Source: G963701675 sp963701675 (GTDB lineage Bacteria > Planctomycetota > Planctomycetia > Gemmatales > Gemmataceae). From it: a DNA stretch of 64,000 bases. The stretch lies in contig OY969623.1 in assembly GCA_963701675.1 (NCBI GenBank), positions 6,262,001-6,326,000 of the forward strand. The letters run 5' to 3'. Shown here in pieces: positions 1-8,475 of this stretch (within the stretch, counting starts at the first letter, position 1; every line of letters starts with the position of its first letter). The notes below the pieces were generated by a model that had not been told where the DNA came from, ran no database searches, and saw only the letters and a program-made list of their open reading frames with translations. The position numbers were made by a program, and so were the translations under genes.

Positions 1-2
1 TG

Positions 3-1835
3 TTGGCGGGGATCGGCGGCTCGTCGGCTTGGGCGCAGGAACCAACGGCGGCACAGATGTTGAGCCTCTATCGTCCGAAACAAAACGGCGTCGCGATCAC
101 GACTCCGACGGCGCAGGAACAGGACGCGTGCAAAGTGGAGTTGGTACGCGGCACCAAGGGTTCGAACGCGACCGGCTGGTTGTTGCGTGACTCGAAAGGC
201 CAACCCCTTCGCCGTTACTTCGACACCAATGGCGACAAGAAAATTGACGTGTGGTCTTACTACCACGAAGGCAATGAAGTCTATCGGGAGCGCTCGACGC
301 AGTTCAACACGGGCGTTGATGAATACCGTTGGCTGAACACCGGCGGCATGAAGTGGGGTGTAAGCTCCAAAGGCGACGGCAAGATCGACACCTGGCGGAT
401 GATATCCCCGGAGGAAGTCAGCCAGGAGGTCTTCCAGGCCGTGGTGACCAAGGATTTTGAACGGATCAAGGCGCTGTGGATTACGGACGCGGACATCGAA
501 CAACTCAAGTTGCCGCCGGCGGAGATCTCACGCTTGCGTGAACTCAAGACGCAGGCGCAGGCAAAGTTCCAGGCCGCGGTTGCAAAACTCAACCTGGGAC
601 CTCAAGCACGCTGGGAACGATTCGAGGCGACCGCGCCTCAGTGCCTATCGGCTGACCAGACCGGCATGGAGCGCGACTTGATCAAGTATCCGCGCACGAC
701 CATTCTTTATCAGAACGGCGATAAACACGATTGGATTCAAGTCGGCGAGATGATCCAAGTCGGCCTGGCGTGGCGGCTTGTCGAATCGCCGTCGCCGGGA
801 ATGCCGAATGATGCCGGCGCCGGCGGTGAAGTCGCCGTCGCCGATCCGGCATTGCAGCCGCTTCTCGACGAGCTGCGGAAGCTCGACAGCACGGCGCCGA
901 AGGGCGTCGAATCTCCCGGGCCGAATCTGGCGATCGCGAAATATAACCTGATGCGTGCCGATGCGATTCAGAAAATCGTGGCAAAGATACCGAAATCGGA
1001 AGATCGCGAACAATGGATGCGGCAAATGGCTGATTGCCTGAGTGCCGCCGCTCAATCCAGCGGCAAAGGCGAGAAGGCTCCCTACGAACGACTCGCCGCC
1101 CTCGCTCAACAAATTGTCAAAGAGCAGCCGGCAAGTGCCATAGCCGCGTACGTTACGTTCCAGGAAATGTCCGCGGAATACGCCGTCAAGCTATCCGACG
1201 TTGGGCCAGACTTCGCCAAGGTACAGGAACAATGGCTTGGCCGGCTCGCGAAATTCGTCCAGGACTATCCTAAGGCCGAGAATACGCCCGATGCACTTTT
1301 GCAGCTCGGCATGGTGAGCGAGTTCATGAACAAGGAAGCCGAGGCGAAGAAGTGGTACCAGATGCTCGCCACTACCTTCGCCGACAAGAAGCCATTGTCC
1401 GACAAGGCGGCCGGCGCGCTACGCCGGCTTGAACTGGAAGGCAAGCCGCTGGAACTGGCCGGCACAATGGCCGATGGCAAATCGTTCGACGTGCGGACCA
1501 TGTCGGGCAAAATCGTCGTGGTGTATTACTGGGCGAGTTGGAACCAGCAGCACATCGGTGATTTCGCCCGGCTCAAGCAGCTTCTGAGCACGTACAGCGG
1601 CAAAGTCGAGCTAGTGTGCGTCAACGTAGACAACGGCCCGCCGCAAGCCGGCGCAGCCAATGGCCATCCCGGCGTCCACCTGGCGCACACAGGCGGCCTC
1701 GACGGCCCGCTCGCAACCCACTACGGCATCCTGGTCCTGCCCAACATCTTCCTAGTGGGGAAGGACGGCAAGGTCGTCAGCCGAACCGTGCAGATCAGCA
1801 ACCTGGAAGAGGAGATCAAGAAACAGATCAAGTAG
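3..1835 (+). CDS. Exported protein with C-terminal thioredoxin-like domain, 5' end cut
   Basis: The reading frame is open at the window edge, so the true start lies upstream. The first visible residues are the end of a signal peptide with an Ala-Trp-Ala cleavage site before Gln-Glu, so the protein is probably exported. The middle is alpha-helical and rich in charged residues; residues about 70-130 contain Gly-Asp-Lys/Gly-Lys-Ile-Asp segments that look like degenerate calcium-loop repeats. The last 140 residues resemble a TlpA/AhpC-type thioredoxin fold: a Val-Val-Val-Tyr-Tyr-Trp-Ala-Ser-Trp strand and a cis-Pro region (Leu-Pro-Asn-Ile-Phe-Leu-Val) are visible. The usual Cys-x-x-Cys is replaced by Asn-Gln-Gln-His, so disulfide redox activity is unlikely. 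Precise function unknown. Confidence 0.75.
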   Translation: MAGIGGSSAWAQEPTAAQMLSLYRPKQNGVAITTPTAQEQDACKVELVRGTKGSNATGWLLRDSKGQPLRRYFDTNGDKKIDVWSYYHEGNEVYRERSTQFNTGVDEYRWLNTGGMKWGVSSKGDGKIDTWRMISPEEVSQEVFQAVVTKDFERIKALWITDADIEQLKLPPAEISRLRELKTQAQAKFQAAVAKLNLGPQARWERFEATAPQCLSADQTGMERDLIKYPRTTILYQNGDKHDWIQVGEMIQVGLAWRLVESPSPGMPNDAGAGGEVAVADPALQPLLDELRKLDSTAPKGVESPGPNLAIAKYNLMRADAIQKIVAKIPKSEDREQWMRQMADCLSAAAQSSGKGEKAPYERLAALAQQIVKEQPASAIAAYVTFQEMSAEYAVKLSDVGPDFAKVQEQWLGRLAKFVQDYPKAENTPDALLQLGMVSEFMNKEAEAKKWYQMLATTFADKKPLSDKAAGALRRLELEGKPLELAGTMADGKSFDVRTMSGKIVVVYYWASWNQQHIGDFARLKQLLSTYSGKVELVCVNVDNGPPQAGAANGHPGVHLAHTGGLDGPLATHYGILVLPNIFLVGKDGKVVSRTVQISNLEEEIKKQIK

Positions 1836-1949
1836 TTGTTAGTTGTCAGTTGCCAGTTATCGGTAGCATGAATGCCGGGCGGGGGTTGACGTATCCCTTC
1901 CCGGCGTTATTCTTTTCCTACTGACAACTAACAACTGACAACTAACAAC
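1836..1949. repeat. Inverted repeat built from a 14-nt tandem unit
   Basis: The right arm contains two exact tandem copies of CTGACAACTAACAA (1921-1934, 1935-1948). The left arm begins with its exact reverse complement (1836-1849) followed by a degenerate second copy. The arms can fold into a stem of about 25 bp around a loop of about 60 nt. It lies directly between the stop of the thioredoxin-fold gene and the Shine-Dalgarno of the next gene, so it could be a terminator or attenuator, or simply an intergenic repeat. Confidence 0.7.
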
Positions 1950-1958
1950 AGAGGTAAT

Positions 1959-2246
1959 ATGGGTGCACGACGAATTCGCCGCGAGCAGAGGCGTGTAGAT
2001 ATGGCGGAGTCCCGGTTGCGCAACGGCGTCAAGAAGACGAAGGAACGGGCGCGGCGTGACGCGAACATGATAACGCTACTGAAGAAAACCAAGCCTCCTT
2101 TCGCTCCACAAGTCAACAGTTGGCTGAGCGCGAAGCTCAACAAGCCATCGAGGCTGGTGACGGCGGATGATATCAAGAAGTTGGTTTCGCCGCCGGCCGA
2201 TGCACGTCGCAAAAGCGGAAAAACCGCAGGAAAAGTGGAAAAATAG
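1959..2246 (+). CDS. Small basic hypothetical protein
   Basis: A 95-residue, strongly basic protein (many Arg and Lys, especially in the first 45 residues). The ATG follows a GAGGT Shine-Dalgarno at a good distance. The composition suggests nucleic-acid binding, but I do not recognise a family. Its 3' end overlaps the 3' end of the convergent gene at 2173-2550 by 74 bases. It might be a short ribosome- or RNA-associated protein; that is a guess from composition only. Confidence 0.6.
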   Translation: MGARRIRREQRRVDMAESRLRNGVKKTKERARRDANMITLLKKTKPPFAPQVNSWLSAKLNKPSRLVTADDIKKLVSPPADARRKSGKTAGKVEK

Positions 2247-2550
2247 CTCGACGCTTCCCCCACGCCATAATGCGAAGCCAGTGCCAGCCCCAGCCCTGCG
2301 CCACCGCAGGTCGCTCACAGAAACTGCATGACGCGGCCGTCCCATCCGGCAGGGTAAGGATGTTCGGCGCTCTACGAGCCGCGTGTTCTCGAATTTGATC
2401 GCGATACACGCCGCGATCTTGCAACTCCCCCTCGATGATCTCGAGGGCTTCGTCTTCCATCCCCGCGCGATACACGGTCACACGGTCGAGCAAATCTTCC
2501 GTGCTCGCACTGCGAACATTGATCAAGACACGCTCTGGATCAAATTCCAT
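2173..2550 (-). CDS. Hypothetical protein with Cys pair, coupled to hpnE
   Basis: A 125-residue protein starting at ATG 2550, two bases after the hpnE stop codon, so translation is probably coupled to hpnE. The N-terminal half is acidic and helical (Asp-Glu-Ala-Leu-Glu-Ile-Ile-Glu-Gly-Glu-Leu); residues about 70-80 contain Cys-Ser-Phe-Cys and a further Cys-Asp-Val-His lies near the C-terminus, suggesting a possible metal site. Family not recognised. The longer frame running upstream to 3006 is only the shadow of hpnE. The 3' end overlaps the convergent small basic gene. Confidence 0.6.
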   Translation of the reverse strand: MEFDPERVLINVRSASTEDLLDRVTVYRAGMEDEALEIIEGELQDRGVYRDQIREHAARRAPNILTLPDGTAASCSFCERPAVAQGWGWHWLRIMAWGKRRAIFPLFLRFFRFCDVHRPAAKPTS

Positions 2551-2552
2551 AC

Positions 2553-3899
2553 TTACAGGTCCGGCTGTAAAACTAGTTCGGTGATCCCGTGTTCCCGCAG
2601 GATCGCCTCGGCCGCAAGGTAACCGCTTCGCACCGCTCCCTCCATCGTTGCCGGCCAACCCGTAGCTGTCCAGTCCCCGGCCAGCAAAAGATTGCGGATG
2701 GGCGTCGTTTGCGTCGGGCGCCATCGGTCGACCCCGGGTATGGCGCTGAACGTCGCAGCATGCTCGGTGACAATCCGGGAACGCAGGAGTGCGGTAGGGT
2801 TCGCCCTCGGAAAAAGTCGGTGCATTTCGTCGACGACTTTCTCGCTCACTACATCGTGGCCGAGGCCGCGAAACTGCCGCGCGGCGCTCACAACAATCTG
2901 TACGTAGTGCTCGCCCGTTGAGGTTGCGCCGCGATTGAACACCCATTGTCCGATGCAGTCGATCAATACCACGTGCGGATAGAAAATGACCGGCCGATCG
3001 TACCAAAGATGGACGCTGGTAATCGGAGACGTTTCCAGATTTCTCAGGTTGGCGAACAAAGGTTGGTTGCTCACGACTGTCGGTGGAAGCAGGTCCAACA
3101 ACCGATCAAACGGCGAAGCGGCGATGTACCACCTGGCGCGTACACATTCGCCGTTACGAAGCTCTAAACCTTCGACTCGGTCATCCGCTATTTGAATGTG
3201 TTTGGCGCCGGTGTTCAGTCGAATGCATACGTCGTGTGTCGCGAACCAACGATTCATTTCCTCGCCGTAGAGTCGGCCGAGCGGCACGGTGGGCAAGGTG
3301 ACTTCAAAGCCTCGTCGATGCCGCATGAAGCCGTCGACGAAAACCTTTCGGGCATACCGTAACCCGATTCGGTCTGGCGTCTCATTGAGTGCGCTAGTGA
3401 GCACAACACCCCAAAAACGTTCGACCGTGCGCGGTGTTTGCCGATGTTGGGCAAGCCAATCCGTGAATGGCGAGTCATCCACTGCATCGGCGGATCGCAA
3501 TCGTGCCAGGCCCCACGCGATTCGAAGTTTGTCGGTTGCGGTGAGATAATGCGCGCCGAGGAATCCTCGTGTCCAATGGAAAGGCGCCGGCCAAGGCCCT
3601 GCCGCCAGCCGGCTCACCCGGCGATCCGGCGTCATGAAATAGAGGCAGGGTTGAGGCTGAAGAAACTGTGAGATTTCAAGTGTGCGGCAAAAGTGTTCGT
3701 AGTTCGTGCAACATCCCATGGTGACGTGTTGACACGCGTCAATGAGTTGTCCGCTCGTCGTGTCGGTGAACGAACCGGCCCGGCCACCGAGACGATTACG
3801 CGCTTCGAGCACCGTGACCCGAAATCCATGTGGCGCAAGCGCGACGGCCGCCGCGAGTCCCGCCAATCCGCCACCGATGATCGCCACATCCGCGTCCAT
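2553..3899 (-). CDS. hpnE: Hydroxysqualene dehydroxylase / squalene-associated FAD-dependent desaturase
   Basis: A 448-residue FAD-dependent amine-oxidase/phytoene-desaturase type flavoprotein. The N-terminus has the dinucleotide-binding motif Gly-Gly-Gly-Leu-Ala-Gly (residues 9-14) followed by Glu-Ala-Arg and Arg-Leu-Gly-Gly-Arg-Ala; the C-terminus has the Leu-Leu-Ala-Gly-Asp-Trp FAD-closing motif. The His-Val-Thr-Met-Gly-Cys-Cys-Thr-Asn segment and total length match HpnE, which completes squalene formation from hydroxysqualene in the HpnCDE route feeding hopanoid synthesis. hpnC and hpnD are not in the window. A carotenoid-type desaturase is the main alternative. Confidence 0.8.
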   Translation of the reverse strand: MDADVAIIGGGLAGLAAAVALAPHGFRVTVLEARNRLGGRAGSFTDTTSGQLIDACQHVTMGCCTNYEHFCRTLEISQFLQPQPCLYFMTPDRRVSRLAAGPWPAPFHWTRGFLGAHYLTATDKLRIAWGLARLRSADAVDDSPFTDWLAQHRQTPRTVERFWGVVLTSALNETPDRIGLRYARKVFVDGFMRHRRGFEVTLPTVPLGRLYGEEMNRWFATHDVCIRLNTGAKHIQIADDRVEGLELRNGECVRARWYIAASPFDRLLDLLPPTVVSNQPLFANLRNLETSPITSVHLWYDRPVIFYPHVVLIDCIGQWVFNRGATSTGEHYVQIVVSAARQFRGLGHDVVSEKVVDEMHRLFPRANPTALLRSRIVTEHAATFSAIPGVDRWRPTQTTPIRNLLLAGDWTATGWPATMEGAVRSGYLAAEAILREHGITELVLQPDL

Positions 3900-4058
3900 G
3901 CCCGTTCATTGTATGGTCTGATTTCAGGGTCCTTCGCCTACGGGACTATCCGGAAACGTTTTGTACAGTAATGGCATCATCAAGGCGTTTAGCGGCCCGC
4001 GAAACCGGAGCGGAGCCAGTTTGCGGACCGGCGCCACGGTGCAACTGGGCACTTGATC

Positions 4059-4709
4059 ATGAAAAGATATCTCACGGAGTTCATCGGCACATTTTTCCTG
4101 GTGCTGACGATCGGCTTCATGTCCGTCAACGAAATGTCGAGGGACTTAAGACAAATCGTGGCCCCGCTCGCCATTGGTTGCACCCTCATGATCATGGTCT
4201 ACATGGGCGGGCATGTATCCGGCGGTCACTACAATCCCGCCGTGTCGTTGGCCGTTCTTCTCCGTGGCCGGTTGCCCATCATCGACTTCGTGCCGTACGT
4301 CGTCGCTCAACTTCTTGGCGCATTCGCCGCTGCGACGATGATGACGCTCATCCGCGATCAAACCTTCGCCGTACAACCTCCACTTGGTTTTGAATATAAG
4401 TCGGTATTGATTGTGGAAGCACTGATCACCTTCGCGCTTGCTTTGGTGGTCCTGAATGTGGCTACCGCGAAGAAGACCGAGGGGAACTCGTTCTACGGAC
4501 TGGCCATTGGGTTCACCGTTGTTGTCGGCGCCTATACCGTCGGCGCGATTTCCGGTGGTGCGTTCAATCCGGCTGTAGGAACCGGCCCCACGCTCTGGTC
4601 GTACATAGGCGACAACGCCGTCCCACTAAGCAACATCTGGATCTATTGGGTCGGCCCGTGCGTCGGCGCCTTAGCTGCCGCGTTGGTATTCGGAATTCAG
4701 GAATGGTAG
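4059..4709 (+). CDS. Aquaporin / MIP family channel with atypical selectivity filter
   Basis: A 216-residue membrane protein with the six-helix, two-half-helix layout of major intrinsic proteins. Both NPA boxes are present: His-Tyr-Asn-Pro-Ala-Val-Ser in the first half and Gly-Gly-Ala-Phe-Asn-Pro-Ala-Val in the second. In classical water or glycerol channels the second NPA is followed by Arg of the ar/R filter; here that residue is Val, so permeability may differ. ATG 4059 is preferred over an upstream in-frame TTG at 4053. The stop overlaps the Shine-Dalgarno of mscL, so both are probably co-transcribed as osmotic-stress functions. Confidence 0.85.
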   Translation: MKRYLTEFIGTFFLVLTIGFMSVNEMSRDLRQIVAPLAIGCTLMIMVYMGGHVSGGHYNPAVSLAVLLRGRLPIIDFVPYVVAQLLGAFAAATMMTLIRDQTFAVQPPLGFEYKSVLIVEALITFALALVVLNVATAKKTEGNSFYGLAIGFTVVVGAYTVGAISGGAFNPAVGTGPTLWSYIGDNAVPLSNIWIYWVGPCVGALAAALVFGIQEW

Positions 4710-4718
4710 GAGCCGAAC

Positions 4719-5135
4719 ATGGATGTTGCCAGTCCGTCTCGGAGAGTACTTTCGATCTGGGACGAATTCAAGGCTTTCGCATTCAAAGGCAACGTTGTCG
4801 ATCTCGCCGTCGGTGTGATTATCGGGGCTGCGTTCGGTGGCCTTGTGAAATCACTGGTCGACAACATCATCATGCCGGTCGTGAGCATCGTGGTGCCTAG
4901 CGAACAGAGTTACCGAAGCTGGGCCGTGGAAATCAACGGCAAGCCGATTCCATTCGGACTATTCATTGCCGAAATCGTGAACTTCCTGATCCTCGCGTTT
5001 GTGCTTTACTTGTTCATTGCGAAGTTTCTCGGCGCGCTCATGAAGAGCAAGAAAGAGGCGCCGCCGCCTCCGCCAACTCCCGAGCAGAAGCTGCTGACGG
5101 AGATTCGCGACTTGCTGCAAAAACAGACTCGGTAG
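4719..5135 (+). CDS. mscL: Large-conductance mechanosensitive channel MscL
   Basis: A 138-residue protein of the length typical for MscL. The first transmembrane helix carries the conserved Gly-Asn-Val-Val-Asp-Leu-Ala-Val-Gly-Val-Ile-Ile-Gly segment, then a periplasmic loop, a second helix (Phe-Leu-Ile-Leu-Ala-Phe-Val-Leu), a Pro-rich linker and the C-terminal helix with Leu-Thr-Glu-Ile-Arg-Asp-Leu-Leu. It opens under membrane tension to release solutes during hypo-osmotic shock. AGGAG lies upstream and the gene starts 9 bases after the aquaporin stop. A strong hairpin follows the stop. Confidence 0.95.
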   Translation: MDVASPSRRVLSIWDEFKAFAFKGNVVDLAVGVIIGAAFGGLVKSLVDNIIMPVVSIVVPSEQSYRSWAVEINGKPIPFGLFIAEIVNFLILAFVLYLFIAKFLGALMKSKKEAPPPPPTPEQKLLTEIRDLLQKQTR

Positions 5136-5144
5136 TGGGTCAAA

Positions 5145-5172
5145 AAGCCCACGGGTTGCAACCCGTGGGCTT
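5145..5172. terminator. Perfect palindrome between convergent genes
   Basis: Arms AAGCCCACGGGTT (5145-5157) and AACCCGTGGGCTT (5160-5172) are perfectly complementary with only GC between them. It lies between convergent mscL and the His-rich protein gene, so it can act as a terminator for both. No long T tract follows. Its outer arms match a second hairpin at 56913-56940. Confidence 0.75.
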
Positions 5173-5190
5173 GAACTACACCCGCCGCTG

Positions 5191-5544
5191 TCATCGGCAC
5201 GCATGGTAGCAGCTATCACGTTCGGACCAGTAGTAATAGCAGCTTCGGTAAGGGTCCCAATAGTGATAGCGGTTGAATTCCGCGCTCCAGACTCGCCTGT
5301 TCCATCGGGGCACGTAATCGGCGTGGAAACCGCCGAGACTGAAGTGAACGGACGGTCGGAAATGACCGTAATCACGATAGTGTCCGTGGTGATGACCGTG
5401 GTGTCCGTGATGGCGATGACCATGCCCGTGGCCATGGCCATGCCCACGGTGTCGATGGCGGTGATCGTCGTGGTCGGCCCGAGCGGCGCCGGCAAACGCC
5501 AAGCCGGCAACGCCAACTGCCAGGCCCAGTAGAAGTCTTCGCAT
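5191..5544 (-). CDS. Exported His-rich protein
   Basis: A 117-residue protein. ATG 5544 is chosen because it is preceded by AAGGGG and opens a clear signal peptide (Met-Arg-Arg then a Leu/Ala/Gly-rich core ending Ala-Arg-Ala). The mature N-terminus has alternating His-Gly and His-Arg residues over about 35 positions, followed by a Tyr/Trp-rich C-terminal part with two Cys. The His content suggests binding of Ni, Zn or Cu in the periplasm. I do not recognise a named family. Confidence 0.75.
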   Translation of the reverse strand: MRRLLLGLAVGVAGLAFAGAARADHDDHRHRHRGHGHGHGHGHRHHGHHGHHHGHYRDYGHFRPSVHFSLGGFHADYVPRWNRRVWSAEFNRYHYWDPYRSCYYYWSERDSCYHACR

Positions 5545-5659
5545 CGTAAAGCCCCTTCTTGTGGAAGTTCGATTTTCGTTTACAGGCCGGCTGCCTTTGC
5601 GGCCCGAGCCAGGCCTTTCATTTGAGAAACGATGCGACAGATCGAACTTGCGCGAAGAC

Positions 5660-8305
5660 TTAGCGCTTCGTGAGGTCGTGGATATGAGAATCCAGGGCGG
5701 TTGGATCGGGATCGACAAACCGGATCGTCCCGGTTCGGTCGAGGATGAAAACGGTCGGTGTAGCGCGCACGCCGTATTTCTGAAACGCCTCACTGTATCC
5801 GCCAGGAACTAATCCCGGTGCGACACTAGCGGCAGCGGTGGCAGGCGGATGAGTCAACCCGTCCCCTGAACCGTCTTGTTCGTAAACGCGGAGGATAAAA
5901 ACCCCTTTGTCCGTCCATTTCTTGTGTAGCTCATTCAATTGGTTCAGAAGCCTTGTCGAAGGCGTCGCTTCGTCCATGAAAGCCAAGAGCACGACGCGGT
6001 CGCGAAAGCTGCTCGGTCGGAAGACGCTCTCTTTGTTGACGCCTTCCAGATTCGTCCATTGACGAACGGGAAACTCCGGCGCTGGTTTTCCAACCACCGC
6101 TTCGACAGGGGACCTTACGTCAGGACCTGTGAGCACGAGCCGTACGTCCTGTCGGCCGGCCTCGACCAAAAGGGAAGCGTGTGTCCGAACGAGGCGCTCG
6201 CCGTCGTTGCCGGGAGGAGTGACGTATGCCGATAATCGCACGGGTCCGCGTGGTATTCCCGTCAGGCGGAACCGGCCATTCTTGTCGGAGTACACCTGTC
6301 CGCCGCCGATTCGAACGCTCCGTTCAATGCCGCCGGCTCGCACCGGCGTTCCATACACTTGCACCCCCGCCAGCGGGCGACCGAGTCCGTCCACCGCCGT
6401 TCCCGCAATGGTTTGATCCGTGCGTGGCAGAACAATGTCTGGCAGCCGATGCGTTTCACCCGACACCCCTTCGAACGGTTTTCCAAATGCCGAGGCGTTA
6501 CCAGGCGCGGACACGTTCACGTTGTACGAGATGCCGGGCACGACGCCGTCCATCGCAAACGTTCCATCGGGCGCGACGGCAAGCGGAACGGAACTACCGG
6601 CCGCATAGAAAACGATCTTCGTATCGGTGTCCGGCACATGCTGAAGCAACTGCACCGACGGGCGCCGGATGGGTTTCCGGTCGTCGCCGAGAATTCGCCC
6701 GACGACTCGGCCGGTCGCGTGCAATGTTACGTCGACGGAGACTGGTTGCTTCTCTCCCCGCGGAGATACGGTGAATCGACCGGCCAACTGCCGTTCCGGC
6801 CAGGTGGCGATGAGTTCGTGATTGCGGTAAGGAAGCAAACCCGTGATGGTGAGCTTGCCGTCGGCGTCGGCTTTTTTTCCGGACACCTCGGCGCCGGCCG
6901 CCGGTTGGCCGGATGGGTCTACGATCCGCACGTGAGCGATTAGCCCGCGTGTCAGCGTGAAATGGACGGCCGGTGTGGGCTCACTAGCGACAACTTTGAT
7001 CGGCCGTAGGAATCTCTCGTCGGGCTCGGTGCGGGTGGTGGGACTCTCATCCGGCATAACGTAGCCTGGAACGTGATTGGCAATTTCCAGCCATCCTGGG
7101 CCCTGAGGAACGACGATGCGGAATGTGCCGTCACTTGACGTCATGGTTGTCGAAACGACAAACATTCTGGTACGATCGTTGCCCGAATGATAGGCGATTT
7201 CGACACCGCCGATTCCTTTTTTCGTCTCTTCTTCGACAACCGTGCCGTTGACCACGTAGCCACGGGCGAGCTTCACGTACGACTCGGAATGATCCAGCGG
7301 GAACACATACGGCACACGAATACCCATGTATTCCGATCCGTGAGGCGCGGCGATCTCGAACGTAATGCGGCCGGCGCCCAGTTGCTCGATGTGAAAGTCG
7401 CCCTCGGTGTTTGACACCGAATTCGCTTCAAACCGGTTGACTCCCGTTCCCTGTCGAAGATGGGCGCCGACGGCGGACTTGCCGGTGTCTTCCAGCAATG
7501 CGCGGATTCTTAGTCGATGCCCAGGATTAAGCTGTACCCTTATGTTGCCGGTTTGCACGGGTTCGTCGCGTGGAGTGGGGGCGCCGCTTTGCGGCCGCGC
7601 TCGTCCGACGCTTACGGGAGGTTGCGGCACTTCCGTAGTCGCCGCATAAACTAGTCGTCGCGCGAAATCCTTGTGCGAGGCGAATAACACGATCCGCATA
7701 TCCGGCGGCAAACCTCCCAACACGAACTTGCCGGCGGCGTCGCTTTCCGTCGAGTTCACAATGTGCGACCCATCGAGACGCAGATTCTCCGTGTCGGTCA
7801 CGGGACTCTGCAAAGATTGTTCGAGGCCTTGAAAGCGCACGGCGTGAATGTGCGCACCGGCCACGGGCTTGCCGTCTACATCGGTAACATCGCCGCTTAG
7901 TTTGGCTTCCGGCGGCAGGGTCAGTGTCATGTCGCGCTCATGCCCTTTCGGCGGCAATCGACTCCAGGCGATGCTGTGTCCTTTGGCCACCACAATCACA
8001 TCCCAAGGCTGGGGGTTGGCTCTGGAGATTTCGTCGAGGTAAGGCGTCGGCAATGCAACGTTCGGAAACGAAAACGCACCGGTCGCATCCGTTGTCGTTG
8101 TCGCCAGAATGTCGTTGAAGGTCGCCCTTTCCGGTTCGGCGGATCGGCGAGCGAAGACCCATTCTCGAAGGTAGACCGACGCGCCGGCAACGACTTTGCC
8201 GTGGATGTCGGTAACCTTTCCCGCGACAGTCAATGTCCGCGCTGGCGCATCGTCGGCGTTCACACCAACGGCCACGACACTCAAGATCAGGAACCACGCG
8301 GACAT
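5660..8305 (-). CDS. Large exported protein with carboxypeptidase-regulatory-like domains and thioredoxin-fold C-terminus
   Basis: An 881-residue protein with an N-terminal signal peptide. It holds a series of Ig-like carboxypeptidase-regulatory (CarboxypepD_reg/Cna-B like) modules, recognisable by repeated Gly-Lys-Pro-Val-Ala-Gly-Ala type segments near residues 30, 145, 355, 460 and 650. The last 150 residues start Gly-Lys-Pro-Ala-Pro-Glu-Phe-Pro and look like an AhpC/TlpA thioredoxin fold, including Ala-Thr-Pro-Thr-Val-Phe-Ile-Leu-Asp. The CxxC site reads Asp-Glu-Ala-Thr-Pro-Ser-Thr, so it should be redox-inactive. This architecture is common in planctomycete secretomes; role unknown, perhaps cell-surface scaffolding. 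Confidence 0.75.
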   Translation of the reverse strand: MSAWFLILSVVAVGVNADDAPARTLTVAGKVTDIHGKVVAGASVYLREWVFARRSAEPERATFNDILATTTTDATGAFSFPNVALPTPYLDEISRANPQPWDVIVVAKGHSIAWSRLPPKGHERDMTLTLPPEAKLSGDVTDVDGKPVAGAHIHAVRFQGLEQSLQSPVTDTENLRLDGSHIVNSTESDAAGKFVLGGLPPDMRIVLFASHKDFARRLVYAATTEVPQPPVSVGRARPQSGAPTPRDEPVQTGNIRVQLNPGHRLRIRALLEDTGKSAVGAHLRQGTGVNRFEANSVSNTEGDFHIEQLGAGRITFEIAAPHGSEYMGIRVPYVFPLDHSESYVKLARGYVVNGTVVEEETKKGIGGVEIAYHSGNDRTRMFVVSTTMTSSDGTFRIVVPQGPGWLEIANHVPGYVMPDESPTTRTEPDERFLRPIKVVASEPTPAVHFTLTRGLIAHVRIVDPSGQPAAGAEVSGKKADADGKLTITGLLPYRNHELIATWPERQLAGRFTVSPRGEKQPVSVDVTLHATGRVVGRILGDDRKPIRRPSVQLLQHVPDTDTKIVFYAAGSSVPLAVAPDGTFAMDGVVPGISYNVNVSAPGNASAFGKPFEGVSGETHRLPDIVLPRTDQTIAGTAVDGLGRPLAGVQVYGTPVRAGGIERSVRIGGGQVYSDKNGRFRLTGIPRGPVRLSAYVTPPGNDGERLVRTHASLLVEAGRQDVRLVLTGPDVRSPVEAVVGKPAPEFPVRQWTNLEGVNKESVFRPSSFRDRVVLLAFMDEATPSTRLLNQLNELHKKWTDKGVFILRVYEQDGSGDGLTHPPATAAASVAPGLVPGGYSEAFQKYGVRATPTVFILDRTGTIRFVDPDPTALDSHIHDLTKR

Positions 8306-8475
8306 GGATGTTCCTTATGAACCTACGGCAACGGCTTGGCGGGCTTCAGCGAGTTCAAGTCAGCGGTGGTCGGCAGTTCTTTGATCGGAAACGGCCAACC
8401 CATGACCGTACCCGTTGCCGTGATGCGTTCCGTTACACTTGTCGGCACTCTCCACGAGAGTGGGCAGCAAAAGCT

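Noticed and set aside
645..1112. Long minus-strand frames under the first gene
   Set aside because: They lack ribosome-binding sites and their composition follows the sense gene's codon bias.
4053..4058. TTG start two codons upstream for the aquaporin
   Set aside because: ATG 4059 gives the usual Met-Lys start and no Shine-Dalgarno favours TTG.
5203..5532. Plus-strand open frame over the His-rich gene
   Set aside because: It is the antisense of a gene with signal peptide and Shine-Dalgarno; its Val/Met-rich repeats arise from the His codons.
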